Below the pieces are notes generated by a model. The model did no database searches, was not told the DNA's origin, and saw only the letters and a program-made list of their open reading frames with translations. This document shows positions 17,015 to 25,997 of a stretch of 64,000 nucleotides of DNA, one piece after another. Each line of letters starts with the position of its first letter. The first letter of the stretch is position 1. Location of the stretch: contig NZ_CP086113.1 of NCBI RefSeq assembly GCF_016806835.2, positions 62,001 to 126,000 of the forward strand, in the 5' to 3' direction. Origin of the DNA: Skermanella rosea (GTDB taxonomy: Bacteria; Pseudomonadota; Alphaproteobacteria; Azospirillales; Azospirillaceae). Made by a program: the position numbers and the translations under genes.

Positions 17015-17902
17015 CTACCGGGAACCGCCGGTTCCGTTCATCGCATGGTATGTGCGGATCACCTGGCTGTCGTCGGCACCGCCCTCGCCGCGCCCGGACG
17101 TGGCGAGGAACAGCTGGTGGGCGACGGCCGCCAGCGGCAGCGCCACCTTGGCGTCGCGGCCCGCCTCGAGCACGATCCCGAGGTCCTTGACGAAGATGTC
17201 GACGGCGCTCGTGATTTCCGGATCGGCCTCGAGCATGCGCGGACCGCGATCCTTCAGCATCCAGCTCGAAGCCGAGGATCCGCCCATGATCTCCAGCAGG
17301 ATGTTCAGGTCGACCCCCTTCCGGACGGCCAGCGCGAAGGCTTCGGCCACCACGGCGATGTGGACGCCGCAGAGCAGCTGGTTGACGGTCTTGACCGTCG
17401 CCCCCTGCCCCGGCTCCTCGCCGACGTGGTAGACCTTGTCCCCGAGCGCCTCGAGGATCGGCCTGACCTTCTCGAACACCGACCGGGGCGCCGCCGCCAT
17501 GATCGTGAGCGTCGCCCCCACGGCGCCGACGACGCCGCCCGAGACCGGGGAGTCGACGAAACTCCGTCCCGTCTCTTCGACGCGCCGGGCGAGGCCGGCC
17601 ACCTCGCCCGGCGGGCAGGTCGCCATCAGGACGACGATCCCGTCCGATGCCACCCCGCCCAGCGCGCCGTCCGCGAACAGCACCGTTTCGGCTTGAGCCG
17701 CGTTCACGACCATCAGGACAAGGGCGTCGGCACCCCGCGCCGCCTCCGCGGCCGTGCCGGCGCCGGTGCCACCGGCCCGCTCCAGGGCGGAGACGGACTC
17801 CGCCCGAAGGTCGAACCCTCGCACGACATAGCCCGCCCTCAGCAGGTTGGTGGCCATGGGCAGGCCCATGGATCCAAGGCCGATGAATCCTATGGTCGTC
17901 AT
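17015..17902 (-). CDS. 3-hydroxyisobutyrate dehydrogenase-family enzyme, LtnD-like
   Basis: A 295-residue beta-hydroxyacid dehydrogenase. The Rossmann start GFIGLGSMGLPMATNLL is followed by the second signature DSPVSGGVVGA and the catalytic lysine region QLLCGVHIAVVAEA, with Lys in ATVKTVNQ. The stretch LVVNAAQAETVLF is typical of L-threonate dehydrogenase LtnD and relatives that oxidise four-carbon sugar acids at C2. It lies 56 bases after the TRAP large subunit in the same operon. I infer a sugar-acid substrate; the precise one is unknown. Confidence 0.82.
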   Translation of the reverse strand: MTTIGFIGLGSMGLPMATNLLRAGYVVRGFDLRAESVSALERAGGTGAGTAAEAARGADALVLMVVNAAQAETVLFADGALGGVASDGIVVLMATCPPGEVAGLARRVEETGRSFVDSPVSGGVVGAVGATLTIMAAAPRSVFEKVRPILEALGDKVYHVGEEPGQGATVKTVNQLLCGVHIAVVAEAFALAVRKGVDLNILLEIMGGSSASSWMLKDRGPRMLEADPEITSAVDIFVKDLGIVLEAGRDAKVALPLAAVAHQLFLATSGRGEGGADDSQVIRTYHAMNGTGGSR

Positions 17903-17958
17903 GTCGAACCCTCCCGGTCGGTTTCTTGTCAGAGTTTCGGATACGGCGCCTCTCGGCG

Positions 17959-19218
17959 TCAGTACAGCGTGAAGGCCGGCACGTAGGACACCAGGCCCAG
18001 GACCACGAGGGCCACGAGGTAGAAGGGCCAGAGCTCCCGGACGATGGCGCCGATCGGCTCGCGCGCTATCGCGGCCGAGATGAACAGCGTCGTCCCGATC
18101 GGCGGCGTGAACAGACCGATGCTGAGATTGACCGCCATCATGATGCCGAGCTGGATGACGTCCATGCCGATCGCCGAGCCGACGGCGACGAAGGTCGGGC
18201 CCAGAAGCAGGATCGCGGCCGGAAGGTCCAGGAACATGCCGACCACGAGCATGATCACGTTCATGGCCAGGATGATCAGCCACCAATCCTGCAGGACGTT
18301 CTGGGCATACTGCGCCACGGCGTTGGGAATGGCCTCCGTGATCAGCACATAGCCGACCAGGTTGGACGCGGCGATGACCAGCATGACGACGCCCGTGGTG
18401 ACGACCGTCCCGACCAGGGCGCCGTAGACCCGCCCGATCGTCAGGTCGCGGTAGATCAGCAGGCTGACCAGCAGGGCGTATGCCACCGCGATCACGCTGA
18501 CCTCGGTCGGCGTCGCGATGCCGAAGCGCAGCAGGACCAGGATGAACACCGGCATCAGCAGCGCCGGCAGCGCCGTGAGGAAGGCGCCCAGGATGTCCCG
18601 TCCGGTGATCCGCTCGGTCAGCAGCGGGAATTTCCGGACACGTCCGCTGACGTAGCAGACCAGCATCATGCCGAAGGCCAGAAGCAGGCCCGGCAGGATG
18701 CCGGCCAGGAACAGCGAGGCGATCGACGCGTTGGAGACCGCGGCGAAGAGGATCAGCGGGATCGAGGGCGGGATCAGTCCCGCTATCACGGCGGAGGACG
18801 CGGTCGTGGCGGCGCCGAAGGCGGCCGGATAGCCTTCGCGCTTCTGCCAGGGGATCAGCATGGTTCCCAGGGCCGAAGCCTCGGCGACCGCCGAGCCCGA
18901 GACCCCGCCGAAGATGGTGGAGCCGACGACCGTGACCTGCGTCAGGCCGCCGGGGAAACGCCCGACCAGCGTGGCCGCGAAGCGGACCAGCTTCTGGCCG
19001 AGCGTCCCGCTCATCATGAGGGCGCCGGACAGGATGAAGAACGGGATGGCGAGCAGCGGGAAGCTCTGGGTCGGCTGGAACAGCTTCACGACGGCGATGA
19101 CGGTCGGCACGGCGCCGAGCGTCATGACGGCGGCGCCGGAGCTGATGACCAGGGCGTAGCCGACCGGGAACGCCAGCAGCAGCAGGACGGCGAAGACCGC
19201 GACCATAACCAGTGTCAT
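17959..19218 (-). CDS. dctM: TRAP transporter large permease subunit (DctM family)
   Basis: A 419-residue, roughly twelve-helix membrane protein that drives sodium-coupled solute uptake in TRAP systems. Family motifs are PFFILSGALMMSG near residue 55, GSTIFGGVSGSAVAEASALG and the C-terminal LFTPPIGTTLFISA. The start ATG overlaps the stop of the small subunit by four bases. Its partners are the DctQ protein just upstream and the DctP binding protein before that. Confidence 0.93.
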   Translation of the reverse strand: MTLVMVAVFAVLLLLAFPVGYALVISSGAAVMTLGAVPTVIAVVKLFQPTQSFPLLAIPFFILSGALMMSGTLGQKLVRFAATLVGRFPGGLTQVTVVGSTIFGGVSGSAVAEASALGTMLIPWQKREGYPAAFGAATTASSAVIAGLIPPSIPLILFAAVSNASIASLFLAGILPGLLLAFGMMLVCYVSGRVRKFPLLTERITGRDILGAFLTALPALLMPVFILVLLRFGIATPTEVSVIAVAYALLVSLLIYRDLTIGRVYGALVGTVVTTGVVMLVIAASNLVGYVLITEAIPNAVAQYAQNVLQDWWLIILAMNVIMLVVGMFLDLPAAILLLGPTFVAVGSAIGMDVIQLGIMMAVNLSIGLFTPPIGTTLFISAAIAREPIGAIVRELWPFYLVALVVLGLVSYVPAFTLY

Positions 19219-19775
19219 AGTTCTTCCTCCGCGACATGGGCCCGTACCGAGCGCGGATCCTCGACCAGGAGAAGCCGCCCGAAGGTGGTGACGGCGGTCA
19301 GGCCGACGCCGATGAACCCGACGATGAGCGAGAGATAGGCCCAGCGCGCGGAGATCCCCGTGACCGGGTAGACCTCGCTCCCGGTGATCTCGATGACGGC
19401 GAGGCCGATATAGGCCAGGTAGAAGAAGGTGGCCGCCACGACGACCTGCATGGCCAGCAGGAGCAGCCGGGCTCCGCGGCGCCCCAGCATGTCCAGGACC
19501 AGCGTGACGGAGATGTGCGCCCCGCGCTGCGCGGCCAGGACGATCCCGGCCATGACCAGCCAGGGGAAGAGGAGGTTCGGCATCTCCGACGGCCACCCCA
19601 GCCCCTGGGTCGTCAGGTAGCGGACGACGACCTCGGCCATGAGCGACAGGAACAGGGATACCAGTGCCCCGATGGCGATGACGGTGGCGGCGACGGCGAT
19701 GACCGTGTCCGCCCCCTGGATGATGGAGGCGGGCAAGCCCGCCCCCGTCATCTCCCGTTCATGGAGGACTTCCAT
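19215..19775 (-). CDS. dctQ: TRAP transporter small permease subunit (DctQ family)
   Basis: A 186-residue four-helix membrane protein with the DctQ pattern VVVRYLTTQGLGWPSEMPN in the first half. It joins the large subunit to form the TRAP membrane complex. I start it at ATG 19775, which overlaps the binding-protein stop by one base (TGATG), in preference to an in-frame start inside the upstream gene. It overlaps dctM by four bases, so all three genes are translationally coupled. Confidence 0.88.
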   Translation of the reverse strand: MEVLHEREMTGAGLPASIIQGADTVIAVAATVIAIGALVSLFLSLMAEVVVRYLTTQGLGWPSEMPNLLFPWLVMAGIVLAAQRGAHISVTLVLDMLGRRGARLLLLAMQVVVAATFFYLAYIGLAVIEITGSEVYPVTGISARWAYLSLIVGFIGVGLTAVTTFGRLLLVEDPRSVRAHVAEEEL

Positions 19776-20752
19776 CACTGCTTCGCCGCGGCGGCTTCTT
19801 TTTGGACCAGGGCCACCAGGTCCGGGAACTGCGCCTGCCATTTGTCGTAGACGGGCTTCGTCTTCGCGACGAAAGCGGCCGGGTCCACGGTGTTGAACTT
19901 GACGCCGGCCTTCTCCATCTCGCCGCGCAGTTCGGCGTCCGCCTTCCGCGACAGCTCCCGGTTCAGCTTGCCCGCCTCGGCCGCGGCGTCGAGCACCGCC
20001 TGCTGGTCGGCCTTGGGCAGGGTGCCGAAGACGACCGCGCTGGCGAACAGCGGCGTCGCCTCGTACTTGTGGGCGGTCAGGGAGATGAACTTCTGGACCT
20101 CGTGCAGCTTCGAGGACCAGATGTTCATCAGCGGGTTCTCCTGGCCGTCCACCACGCCCTGCTGGAGCGCTATGTACAGTTCGGAGAAGGCCATCGGCGT
20201 CGGATTGGCGCCGAGCGCCTTGAAGATGTCCACCGTCATGGGGTCGGGGGGCGTGCGGACCTTGACGCCGGCCAGATCCTCGGGCTTCTCGATCGGGCGC
20301 ACGTTGTTGCTGGTGTGCCGGATGCCGTTGTCCCAGAGGGCGAGCAGGACCAGCCCCTTCGCCTTGGCATCGGCGGCGAGCTGCTCGCCGACCGGCCCGT
20401 CCAGCACCTTCCAGGCCTGCGGAAGCTCCTGGAACAGGAAAGGCAGGCCCAGCACGGCGAACTGCGGGATCACGCCGGAGGTCGAACCCTGGGAGTTGGC
20501 GCTGAAGGCCAGGGTTCCCAGGCGCATGTTGGTCAGCGCCTCGACGTCGTCACCGTACTGGGCGCTGCCGCCGACCTCGATCTTGACGCGGCCCTCGGTC
20601 TTCTGGGCCACCAGTTCCGCGAATTTCAGGGATGCTTCCGCCTTGGGGTTGCCCGGCGCCGCGTTATGGGCGAGACGCAGGACCTGCTGTGCCCAGGCCG
20701 GGGCCGCCACGAGGGTGGCGCCGACTGCCAGCGCCGCAAGTAACCGTTTCAT
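19775..20752 (-). CDS. dctP: TRAP transporter substrate-binding protein (DctP family)
   Basis: A 325-residue exported binding protein. The signal peptide spans residues 1-21 (AWA-Q). DctP hallmarks follow: RLAHNAAPGNPKAEASLKFA, VPPDPMTVDIFKALGANPTPM-type text around residue 175 (conserved Arg in VKVRTPP) and ALQQGVVDGQENP. Members mostly bind carboxylates and sugar acids through that arginine, so an acidic sugar derivative is likely. A GGAGG ribosome site precedes the ATG. It sits 155 bases downstream of the split transketolase. Confidence 0.92.
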   Translation of the reverse strand: MKRLLAALAVGATLVAAPAWAQQVLRLAHNAAPGNPKAEASLKFAELVAQKTEGRVKIEVGGSAQYGDDVEALTNMRLGTLAFSANSQGSTSGVIPQFAVLGLPFLFQELPQAWKVLDGPVGEQLAADAKAKGLVLLALWDNGIRHTSNNVRPIEKPEDLAGVKVRTPPDPMTVDIFKALGANPTPMAFSELYIALQQGVVDGQENPLMNIWSSKLHEVQKFISLTAHKYEATPLFASAVVFGTLPKADQQAVLDAAAEAGKLNRELSRKADAELRGEMEKAGVKFNTVDPAAFVAKTKPVYDKWQAQFPDLVALVQKEAAAAKQ

Positions 20753-20907
20753 CGTTTCCTCCAGTTATTGGTCGTTGGGGTCGCGTTATGGGTCGTGGGG
20801 TCGCGCGGGAAATCGGATCGGGATCTGCCAGGCACCCCGCGCGCGATGCCTGCTCCGGCACCCTGATGCCGGTCGTCGGAACGGGTTCGCCGGTCGTGCG
20901 GCCCGGC

Positions 20908-21936
20908 CTAGAGCCAGCCCTTGATGCTGGCGGACACGGCCTCGGCCGAGATGCCGTAGCGGTCGTGCAGGGTGGGAAGCGCGCCGGCGAGCAGGAACTC
21001 GTCCGGCAGGCCGATGTGCCTGAACTTCGGCGCCACTCCGGAGCGGAGCAGCAGGCCGGCGACCGCCTCGCCCAGGCCGCCGATGACGGTATGGTTCTCG
21101 GCGACCACCACCATCCGGCCGGTACGGGCTGATTCCCGCAGGATCGTCTCCGCGTCCAGCGGCTTGATCGTCGGGACGTGCAGCACCGCCACGTCCACCT
21201 TGTCGGCCTCCAGCGACTTGGCGACTTCCAGGGCGCGCATGGTCATGATGCCGGAGGAGATGACGAGCACGTCGGTGCCGTCGCGCAGCATCTTCGCCTT
21301 GCCCAGTTCGAACCGGTAGCCGTACTCATCGAGCACCAGCGGCACGTGTCCGCGCAGCAGGCGCATGTAGACGGGACCCTGGTGAGCGACCATCGCGGGC
21401 ACCATCTGCTCGGTGTCGAGCGCGTCGCAGGGGTCGAGCACGGTCATGTTCGGCATGGCGCGGAACAGCGCCAGATCCTCGGCGGCCTGGTGGCTCGGCC
21501 CGTAGCCGGAGGTCAGGCCCGGCAGGGCGCAGGCCAGCTTGACGTTGAGGTTTTCCTCGGCGATGGTCTGGTGGATGAAGTCGTAGGCCCGGCGCGAGGC
21601 GAACACCGCGTAGGTGGTGGCGAAGGGCACGAAGCCCTCGTGCGCCATGCCGGCCGCGGCACCCATCAGAAGCTGCTCGGCCATGCCCATCTGGTAGTAG
21701 CGGTCGGGGTGGGCCTTCGCGAAGACGTGCAGGTCGGTGTACTTGCCCAGGTCGGCGGTCATGCCGACGATCTCCGGCCGGCTTTCGGCCAGCTCGGCCA
21801 GGGCGTGGCCGAACGGTGCCGGCTTCGTGCGCTGGCCCTCGGCGGCGATCGAGGCGATCATCGCCGAGGTCTTCAGGCGCGGCTTGGGACTCGCGCCCTC
21901 GTTGGTGTCGACGTTGGTATTGGTGGTGCTGGTCAT
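20908..21936 (-). CDS. Split transketolase, C-terminal subunit
   Basis: A 342-residue protein holding the pyrimidine-binding and C-terminal domains of transketolase. The catalytic Glu lies in YYQMGMAEQLLMGAAAGMA, and GPSHQAAEDLALFRAMPNM is also conserved. An additional 30-residue polar N-terminus carries a run of Thr/Asn. The ATG overlaps the stop of the N-terminal subunit by four bases. Together the two subunits make one active site. Two-gene transketolases are used in several specialised sugar pathways as well as in central metabolism. Confidence 0.9.
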   Translation of the reverse strand: MTSTTNTNVDTNEGASPKPRLKTSAMIASIAAEGQRTKPAPFGHALAELAESRPEIVGMTADLGKYTDLHVFAKAHPDRYYQMGMAEQLLMGAAAGMAHEGFVPFATTYAVFASRRAYDFIHQTIAEENLNVKLACALPGLTSGYGPSHQAAEDLALFRAMPNMTVLDPCDALDTEQMVPAMVAHQGPVYMRLLRGHVPLVLDEYGYRFELGKAKMLRDGTDVLVISSGIMTMRALEVAKSLEADKVDVAVLHVPTIKPLDAETILRESARTGRMVVVAENHTVIGGLGEAVAGLLLRSGVAPKFRHIGLPDEFLLAGALPTLHDRYGISAEAVSASIKGWL

Positions 21937-22778
21937 GCCGTCCTCCCGGCCTCGAGGGCTTCGAGGGCCATCTGCCATTCGTGCTCATCCACGCGGATGA
22001 AGTGGTTCTTCTCGCGGGCTTCCAGGAACGGGACGCCCCGGCCCATGCGGGTGTCGCAGACGATCATGCGGGGCTTCGGCTCGGCATGGTCGCGGGCTGC
22101 GTCGAACGCCGCGCGGACGGCCTCTATGTCGTTGCCGTCCACCCGCTGGACGAACCAGCCGAAGGCCTGCAGCTTGTCGACCAGCGGCTCGAAGGCCATG
22201 ACCTGGGTCGAGGGGCCGTCGGCCTGCTGGTTGTTGACGTCGATGATCCCGATCAGGTTGTCGAGCTTCCAGTGGGCCGCCGACATGATCGCTTCCCAGA
22301 CCGATCCCTCGTCCAGCTCGCCGTCGGAGAACAGGGTATAGACGCGGGACGGCGAGCCCTTGCGCTTCAATCCCAGGCACATGCCGACGCCGATCGACAG
22401 CCCCAACCCCAGCGAGCCGCCGGACATCTCCATGCCGGGCGTGTAGGCGGCCATGCCGGACATGGGCAGGCGGCTGCCGTCGCTGCCGTAGGTCTCCAGC
22501 TCCTCCTCCGGCACGATGCCGGCCTCTATCAGCGCCGCGTAGAGGGCGATGGCGTAGTGTCCGTTCGACAGCAGGAAGCGGTCGCGCCCTTCCCATTCCG
22601 GATCTTCCGGGCGGTAACGCATGGCGTGGAAGTACGCCGTGGCCAGCACGTCGGCGATGTCGAGCGCCTGGCCGATATAGCCCTGGCCCTGGACCTCGCC
22701 CATCAGCAGCGCGTTGCGGCGGATGCGGTAGGCGCGCTCGGCCAGGTCGACATTGTGTCCCAGCGGATTGGTCTGCAT
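21933..22778 (-). CDS. Split transketolase, N-terminal (TPP-binding) subunit
   Basis: A 281-residue protein with the diphosphate-binding domain of transketolase: GHNVDLAERAYRIRRNAL at the start, DRFLLSNGHYAIALYAAL, and the TPP segment TLFSDGELDEGSVWEA with VNNQQADG. An SD-like GGAG lies eight bases before the ATG. It overlaps the C-terminal subunit by four bases. The operon therefore encodes two separate transketolases, this split one and the full-length one at 13968-15947. Confidence 0.9.
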   Translation of the reverse strand: MQTNPLGHNVDLAERAYRIRRNALLMGEVQGQGYIGQALDIADVLATAYFHAMRYRPEDPEWEGRDRFLLSNGHYAIALYAALIEAGIVPEEELETYGSDGSRLPMSGMAAYTPGMEMSGGSLGLGLSIGVGMCLGLKRKGSPSRVYTLFSDGELDEGSVWEAIMSAAHWKLDNLIGIIDVNNQQADGPSTQVMAFEPLVDKLQAFGWFVQRVDGNDIEAVRAAFDAARDHAEPKPRMIVCDTRMGRGVPFLEAREKNHFIRVDEHEWQMALEALEAGRTA

Positions 22779-22879
22779 GTTTTTCTCCAGCGTCCTCGGT
22801 GTCACGGCGCGGTCGGGCTCGTGACGCGTGGGTGGCGGCACTCGGACCGAAGGGCGGCCGTGCGGGACGGCCACTCCCG

Positions 22880-23629
22880 TCAGTGGATCAGCATGCCGCC
22901 GTTGACGTCGATGGTGGCGCCGGTGATGTACGAGGACAGGTCGGACGCCAGGAACAGGCAGGCCCGCGCCACGTCTTCCGCGTCGCCGAGGCGGTTGAGC
23001 GGTATGCCCTTGAGGATCTCGGCCTTCAACTCGCCGGTGAGCTTGCCGCCGGTGATATCGGTCTGGATCAGACCGGGCGTCACCGAGTTCACGCGGACAT
23101 TGTCCGGTCCCAGTTCGCGGGCCATCGCCTTGGCGAGCCCGAGGGCCCCGGCCTTGGCGGCGCTGTAGTGAGGTCCGCCGAAGATGCCGCCGCCGCGCTG
23201 GGCCGACACAGACGACATGCAGACGATGGAGCCAGAGCGTTGCCTGCGCATGTGCGGGACCGCCGCCTGGCTCATGTAGAGGGTGCCCCGCAGATTGACG
23301 TCGAGCACCGCGTCGTAGTTCTCGGGAGCGATGTCCATGAACTTCAGCGGCTGCGTGATGCCGGCGTTGTTGATCAGCACGTCGACCCGGCCGAACTCGC
23401 CGACCACGCGCTCGATGGCGGCTGCGCAGGCTTCCCTGTCGGTCACGTCGCAGGCGATGCCCCGGTGGGCTTCGCCCAGTTCCGACGCGGCCGCCGCGGC
23501 CTGCTCCTGGTTCAAGTCGAGAATGATCGAGCGTCCGCCATGCAGGGCGAACAGTTTGGCGGTTGCCCGGCCGATACCCCGCGCCGAAGCCGCGCCGGTG
23601 ACGACGCAAACCTTGTTTGCGAGAAGCAT
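22880..23629 (-). CDS. Short-chain dehydrogenase/reductase
   Basis: A 249-residue classical SDR. The cofactor motif is TGAASARGIGRA, NNAG is present in VLINNAGIT, and the catalytic Ser, Tyr and Lys are in CMSSVSAQ and GPHYSAAKAG. The Asp in SIILDLNQ suggests NAD(H). It is the first gene of the long minus-strand operon, with a GAGGTGAGGG ribosome site, and is divergent from a LysR gene. It probably carries out the first oxidation of the imported polyol or sugar acid before the transketolase steps. Confidence 0.9.
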   Translation of the reverse strand: MLLANKVCVVTGAASARGIGRATAKLFALHGGRSIILDLNQEQAAAAASELGEAHRGIACDVTDREACAAAIERVVGEFGRVDVLINNAGITQPLKFMDIAPENYDAVLDVNLRGTLYMSQAAVPHMRRQRSGSIVCMSSVSAQRGGGIFGGPHYSAAKAGALGLAKAMARELGPDNVRVNSVTPGLIQTDITGGKLTGELKAEILKGIPLNRLGDAEDVARACLFLASDLSSYITGATIDVNGGMLIH

Positions 23630-23826
23630 TCCCTCACCTCTTTTAGATTGTTCTACAGGGCGATCAAGTCGAACTACGACTCGCACCAATCCACACCATG
23701 ATCTTGATGCGCCGTCTGCTGTAGTTGCCCAGTGTCGCTGTGGTGAGCTGAATCTAATTGGTTGAGGTAATGTGCTCAAATGAATAAAATGGGCTATTGT
23801 TGAATTCAGTTCATGTGAATACGGCA

Positions 23827-24768
23827 ATGCAAAACAGGCTGTCGATCAAGTCGATTCAAGCGTTTGAGGCTGCCGCGAGGCTCGGTTCGTTCGCTGCCGC
23901 AGCAGATGAACTGGCCGTTACGCCTTCGGCGGTAAGCCATCAGATAAAGCTCCTGGAGGAGCAGCTCGGGGTCCCGCTTTTCCATCGGGTCCATCGCGCG
24001 GTGGTCCTGACCGAGGCCGGGCAGCACCTCGCGACGGAGGTCATCGCCGCATTCTCCCGCATCGATGCCGCCACCCGCACCGTCGCGGTCGCCGGGACGG
24101 GCGCCGTCCTGACCGTCCATTCCACGCCGAGCTTCGCCTCGCAGTGGCTGATGAGAAGACTGGCCCGGTTCGGCGAAACGCATCCCGGCATCGATATCCG
24201 CCTGAACGCCTCCATGCTGCCCGTTACCCTGAACCAGGGTACGGTGGACGTCGACATCCGCTATAATCCCGGCACCGCCGCCGCCGGCGCCGTCATGGTC
24301 CCCTTTCCGGACGACACGATCGTGCCGCTGTGCTCGCCCTCCCTGGCGAACGGGATCAAACCGATCCGGCGCCCGGCCGACCTTGCCAACCATACCCTGA
24401 TCCATTCCGAGATCACGATCCTGAGCTGGCGCGACTGGGGCCGGCGCCATCGCAGGGTGAGGCTCGACATGGAGCGGGGCCCCCGGTTCGACCGCTCCTT
24501 CATGGCCATCACCGCCGCCGTCGACGGGCTCGGAGTCTGCCTGGACAGCCTGCTGCTTGCCGAGCAGGAGATCCGGAGCGGAAAACTGATCGTCCCCTTC
24601 CCGGGCGACTGCATGAAGGCCCAAGGCCACGGCTTCGTGACGCTGCGCACGAAGACGGACCTGCCGAAAATCCGAAGCTTCAGGGAATGGCTCTTCGCCG
24701 AACTGGGCAGGACACTGGACTGGGCGGAGCGCTTCGTCGAGAACGGGATGTCGAATCCCGTGCCCTGA
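23827..24768 (+). CDS. LysR-family regulator, GcvA-like, divergent from the transketolase operon
   Basis: A 313-residue LysR regulator. The DNA-binding helix-turn-helix is near residues 15-45 (LGSFAAAADELAVTPSAVSHQ), quoted in part. The effector domain has the GcvA-group form, HSTPSFASQWLMRRL. It is divergent from the SDR gene across about 200 bases, the standard position for the operon's own activator. ATG 23827 is preferred; in-frame TTG and GTG codons lie up to 30 bases upstream and no strong Shine-Dalgarno decides between them. Confidence 0.85.
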   Translation: MQNRLSIKSIQAFEAAARLGSFAAAADELAVTPSAVSHQIKLLEEQLGVPLFHRVHRAVVLTEAGQHLATEVIAAFSRIDAATRTVAVAGTGAVLTVHSTPSFASQWLMRRLARFGETHPGIDIRLNASMLPVTLNQGTVDVDIRYNPGTAAAGAVMVPFPDDTIVPLCSPSLANGIKPIRRPADLANHTLIHSEITILSWRDWGRRHRRVRLDMERGPRFDRSFMAITAAVDGLGVCLDSLLLAEQEIRSGKLIVPFPGDCMKAQGHGFVTLRTKTDLPKIRSFREWLFAELGRTLDWAERFVENGMSNPVP

Positions 24769-24915
24769 CCATCGCGGGCGGGCGGCAGCAAACGCGGCCC
24801 CGTGGCTGCTCCCGGCGCCGAAGGGCCGGTCATCGGCAAGCTTCCTCGGGACTGTTTTCCGAACTGCGGGAACGGTGATGCGCAATCCACCTTGCCAGTC
24901 CGGATGATTGCTTTA

Positions 24916-24929
24916 TGATAACGTTACCA
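24916..24929 (+). promoter_or_regulatory. LacI-type operator upstream of the PhyH-family gene
   Basis: TGATAACGTTACCA differs at one position from the perfect palindrome TGGTAACGTTACCA with the central CG typical of LacI/GalR operators. It lies about 77 bases before the ATG at 25006. Close relatives occur at 29118-29131 and 31490-31503, both in front of genes next to the LacI gene at 29152. Confidence 0.65.
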
Positions 24930-25005
24930 AAAAATGGTCTCATCGAACTGCGACATCATCAAGGCGGCGCGGGGATGCCGCGCCGGTTTTCGGCAGGGAG
25001 GAACG

Positions 25006-25890
25006 ATGATTTCGGAAACGGATATCCGCTCCTACGCGGAGAACGGCTTCCTCGTGGTCCAGAACGTGCTGTCCGCGCAGGAGGTCGCGGCCCTGCGCGC
25101 GGTGACGGACGAGTTCATCGCCCGCTCGCGCGAGGTCAGCAGTCACGACGCCGTCTATGACCTGGAACCGGGCCATAGCGCGGCCGAGCCGCGGGTGCGC
25201 CGGATCAAGACACCGCACCTGCAGCATGAGGTCTATGACGGCATCGCCCGTCATCCCCGCATCCTCGAGATCCTGCGGAAGCTGGTCAGCCCGGCGATCC
25301 GCTTCGACACGTCCAAGCTCAACGTAAAGGCGGCGAACTACGGTGCCGCGGTCGAATGGCACCAGGACTGGGCCTTCTATCCCCATACCAACGACGATCT
25401 CGCCGCGGTCGGCGTCATGATGGACGACTGCGAGGTGGAGAACGGACCGCTCCTGTGCATTCCCGGAAGCCACCGCGGGCCGGTGCTCGACCATCATTCG
25501 GACGGCGAGTTCTGCGGCGCCATCGATCCGTCGGAGTCGGACATCGATTTCGGCGCGGCGGTCCCGCTGACCGGCCCGGCGGGAAGCGTCAGCATCCACC
25601 ATGTCCGGACGATCCACGGCTCGGCCACGAACGTCTCGTCCAAGCCGCGCCGCCTGCTGCTCTTCCAGTACCGCGCCGCCGACGCCTGGCCGCTGGTCGG
25701 CTCCCAGCAGCCGTCCTGGCAGGAGTGGCAGGCGTTGATGCTGTGCGGCGACGACCCCTCGGTGACCCCGCGGTCGACCGCCGTGCCGGTCCGCCTGCCG
25801 CTGCCGCCATCGCGTCATCAGGGCTCCATCTACGAAAATCAGCGGACCTTGAAGAACGCCTATTTCACCAGGTCCAAGGCGGCCGTCTGA
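25006..25890 (+). CDS. Phytanoyl-CoA dioxygenase (PhyH) family Fe(II)/2-oxoglutarate oxygenase
   Basis: A 294-residue non-haem iron oxygenase. The metal triad is visible as His119 and Asp121 in EWHQDWAFYP and His204 in VRTIHGSATN; Arg215/216 in SSKPRRLLL is suitable for 2-oxoglutarate. Such enzymes hydroxylate or otherwise oxidise small acids. I start at ATG 25006, behind GGGAGG. A LacI-type operator upstream ties it to the sugar-acid genes beyond the convergent TRAP operon. The substrate is not known, and oxidation of a modified sugar acid is only an inference. Confidence 0.85.
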   Translation: MISETDIRSYAENGFLVVQNVLSAQEVAALRAVTDEFIARSREVSSHDAVYDLEPGHSAAEPRVRRIKTPHLQHEVYDGIARHPRILEILRKLVSPAIRFDTSKLNVKAANYGAAVEWHQDWAFYPHTNDDLAAVGVMMDDCEVENGPLLCIPGSHRGPVLDHHSDGEFCGAIDPSESDIDFGAAVPLTGPAGSVSIHHVRTIHGSATNVSSKPRRLLLFQYRAADAWPLVGSQQPSWQEWQALMLCGDDPSVTPRSTAVPVRLPLPPSRHQGSIYENQRTLKNAYFTRSKAAV

Positions 25891-25963
25891 CCGGCGGCGG
25901 TTCATCCTCAACCCCTCCCGGCGATCGGGTGACAGGCGGTTAAGCTTCAGCGCCGGGGATTCG

Positions 25964-25993
25964 GAGCTGCCGGGCCGGGGGGCCCGGCAGCTC
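25964..25993. terminator. Bidirectional hairpin terminator
   Basis: The arms GAGCTGCCGGGCC (25964-25976) and GGCCCGGCAGCTC (25981-25993) pair perfectly over 13 bases around GGGG. It lies between the convergent ends of the PhyH gene (25890) and the TRAP large subunit (25998) and would serve both. Confidence 0.75.
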
Positions 25994-25997
25994 TGCC

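Noticed and set aside
20769-20805. Tandem GGTCGTTGGGGTCGCG-like repeat before the TRAP binding-protein gene
   Set aside because: Two imperfect copies of about 18 bases in GC-rich DNA; no clear regulatory format.
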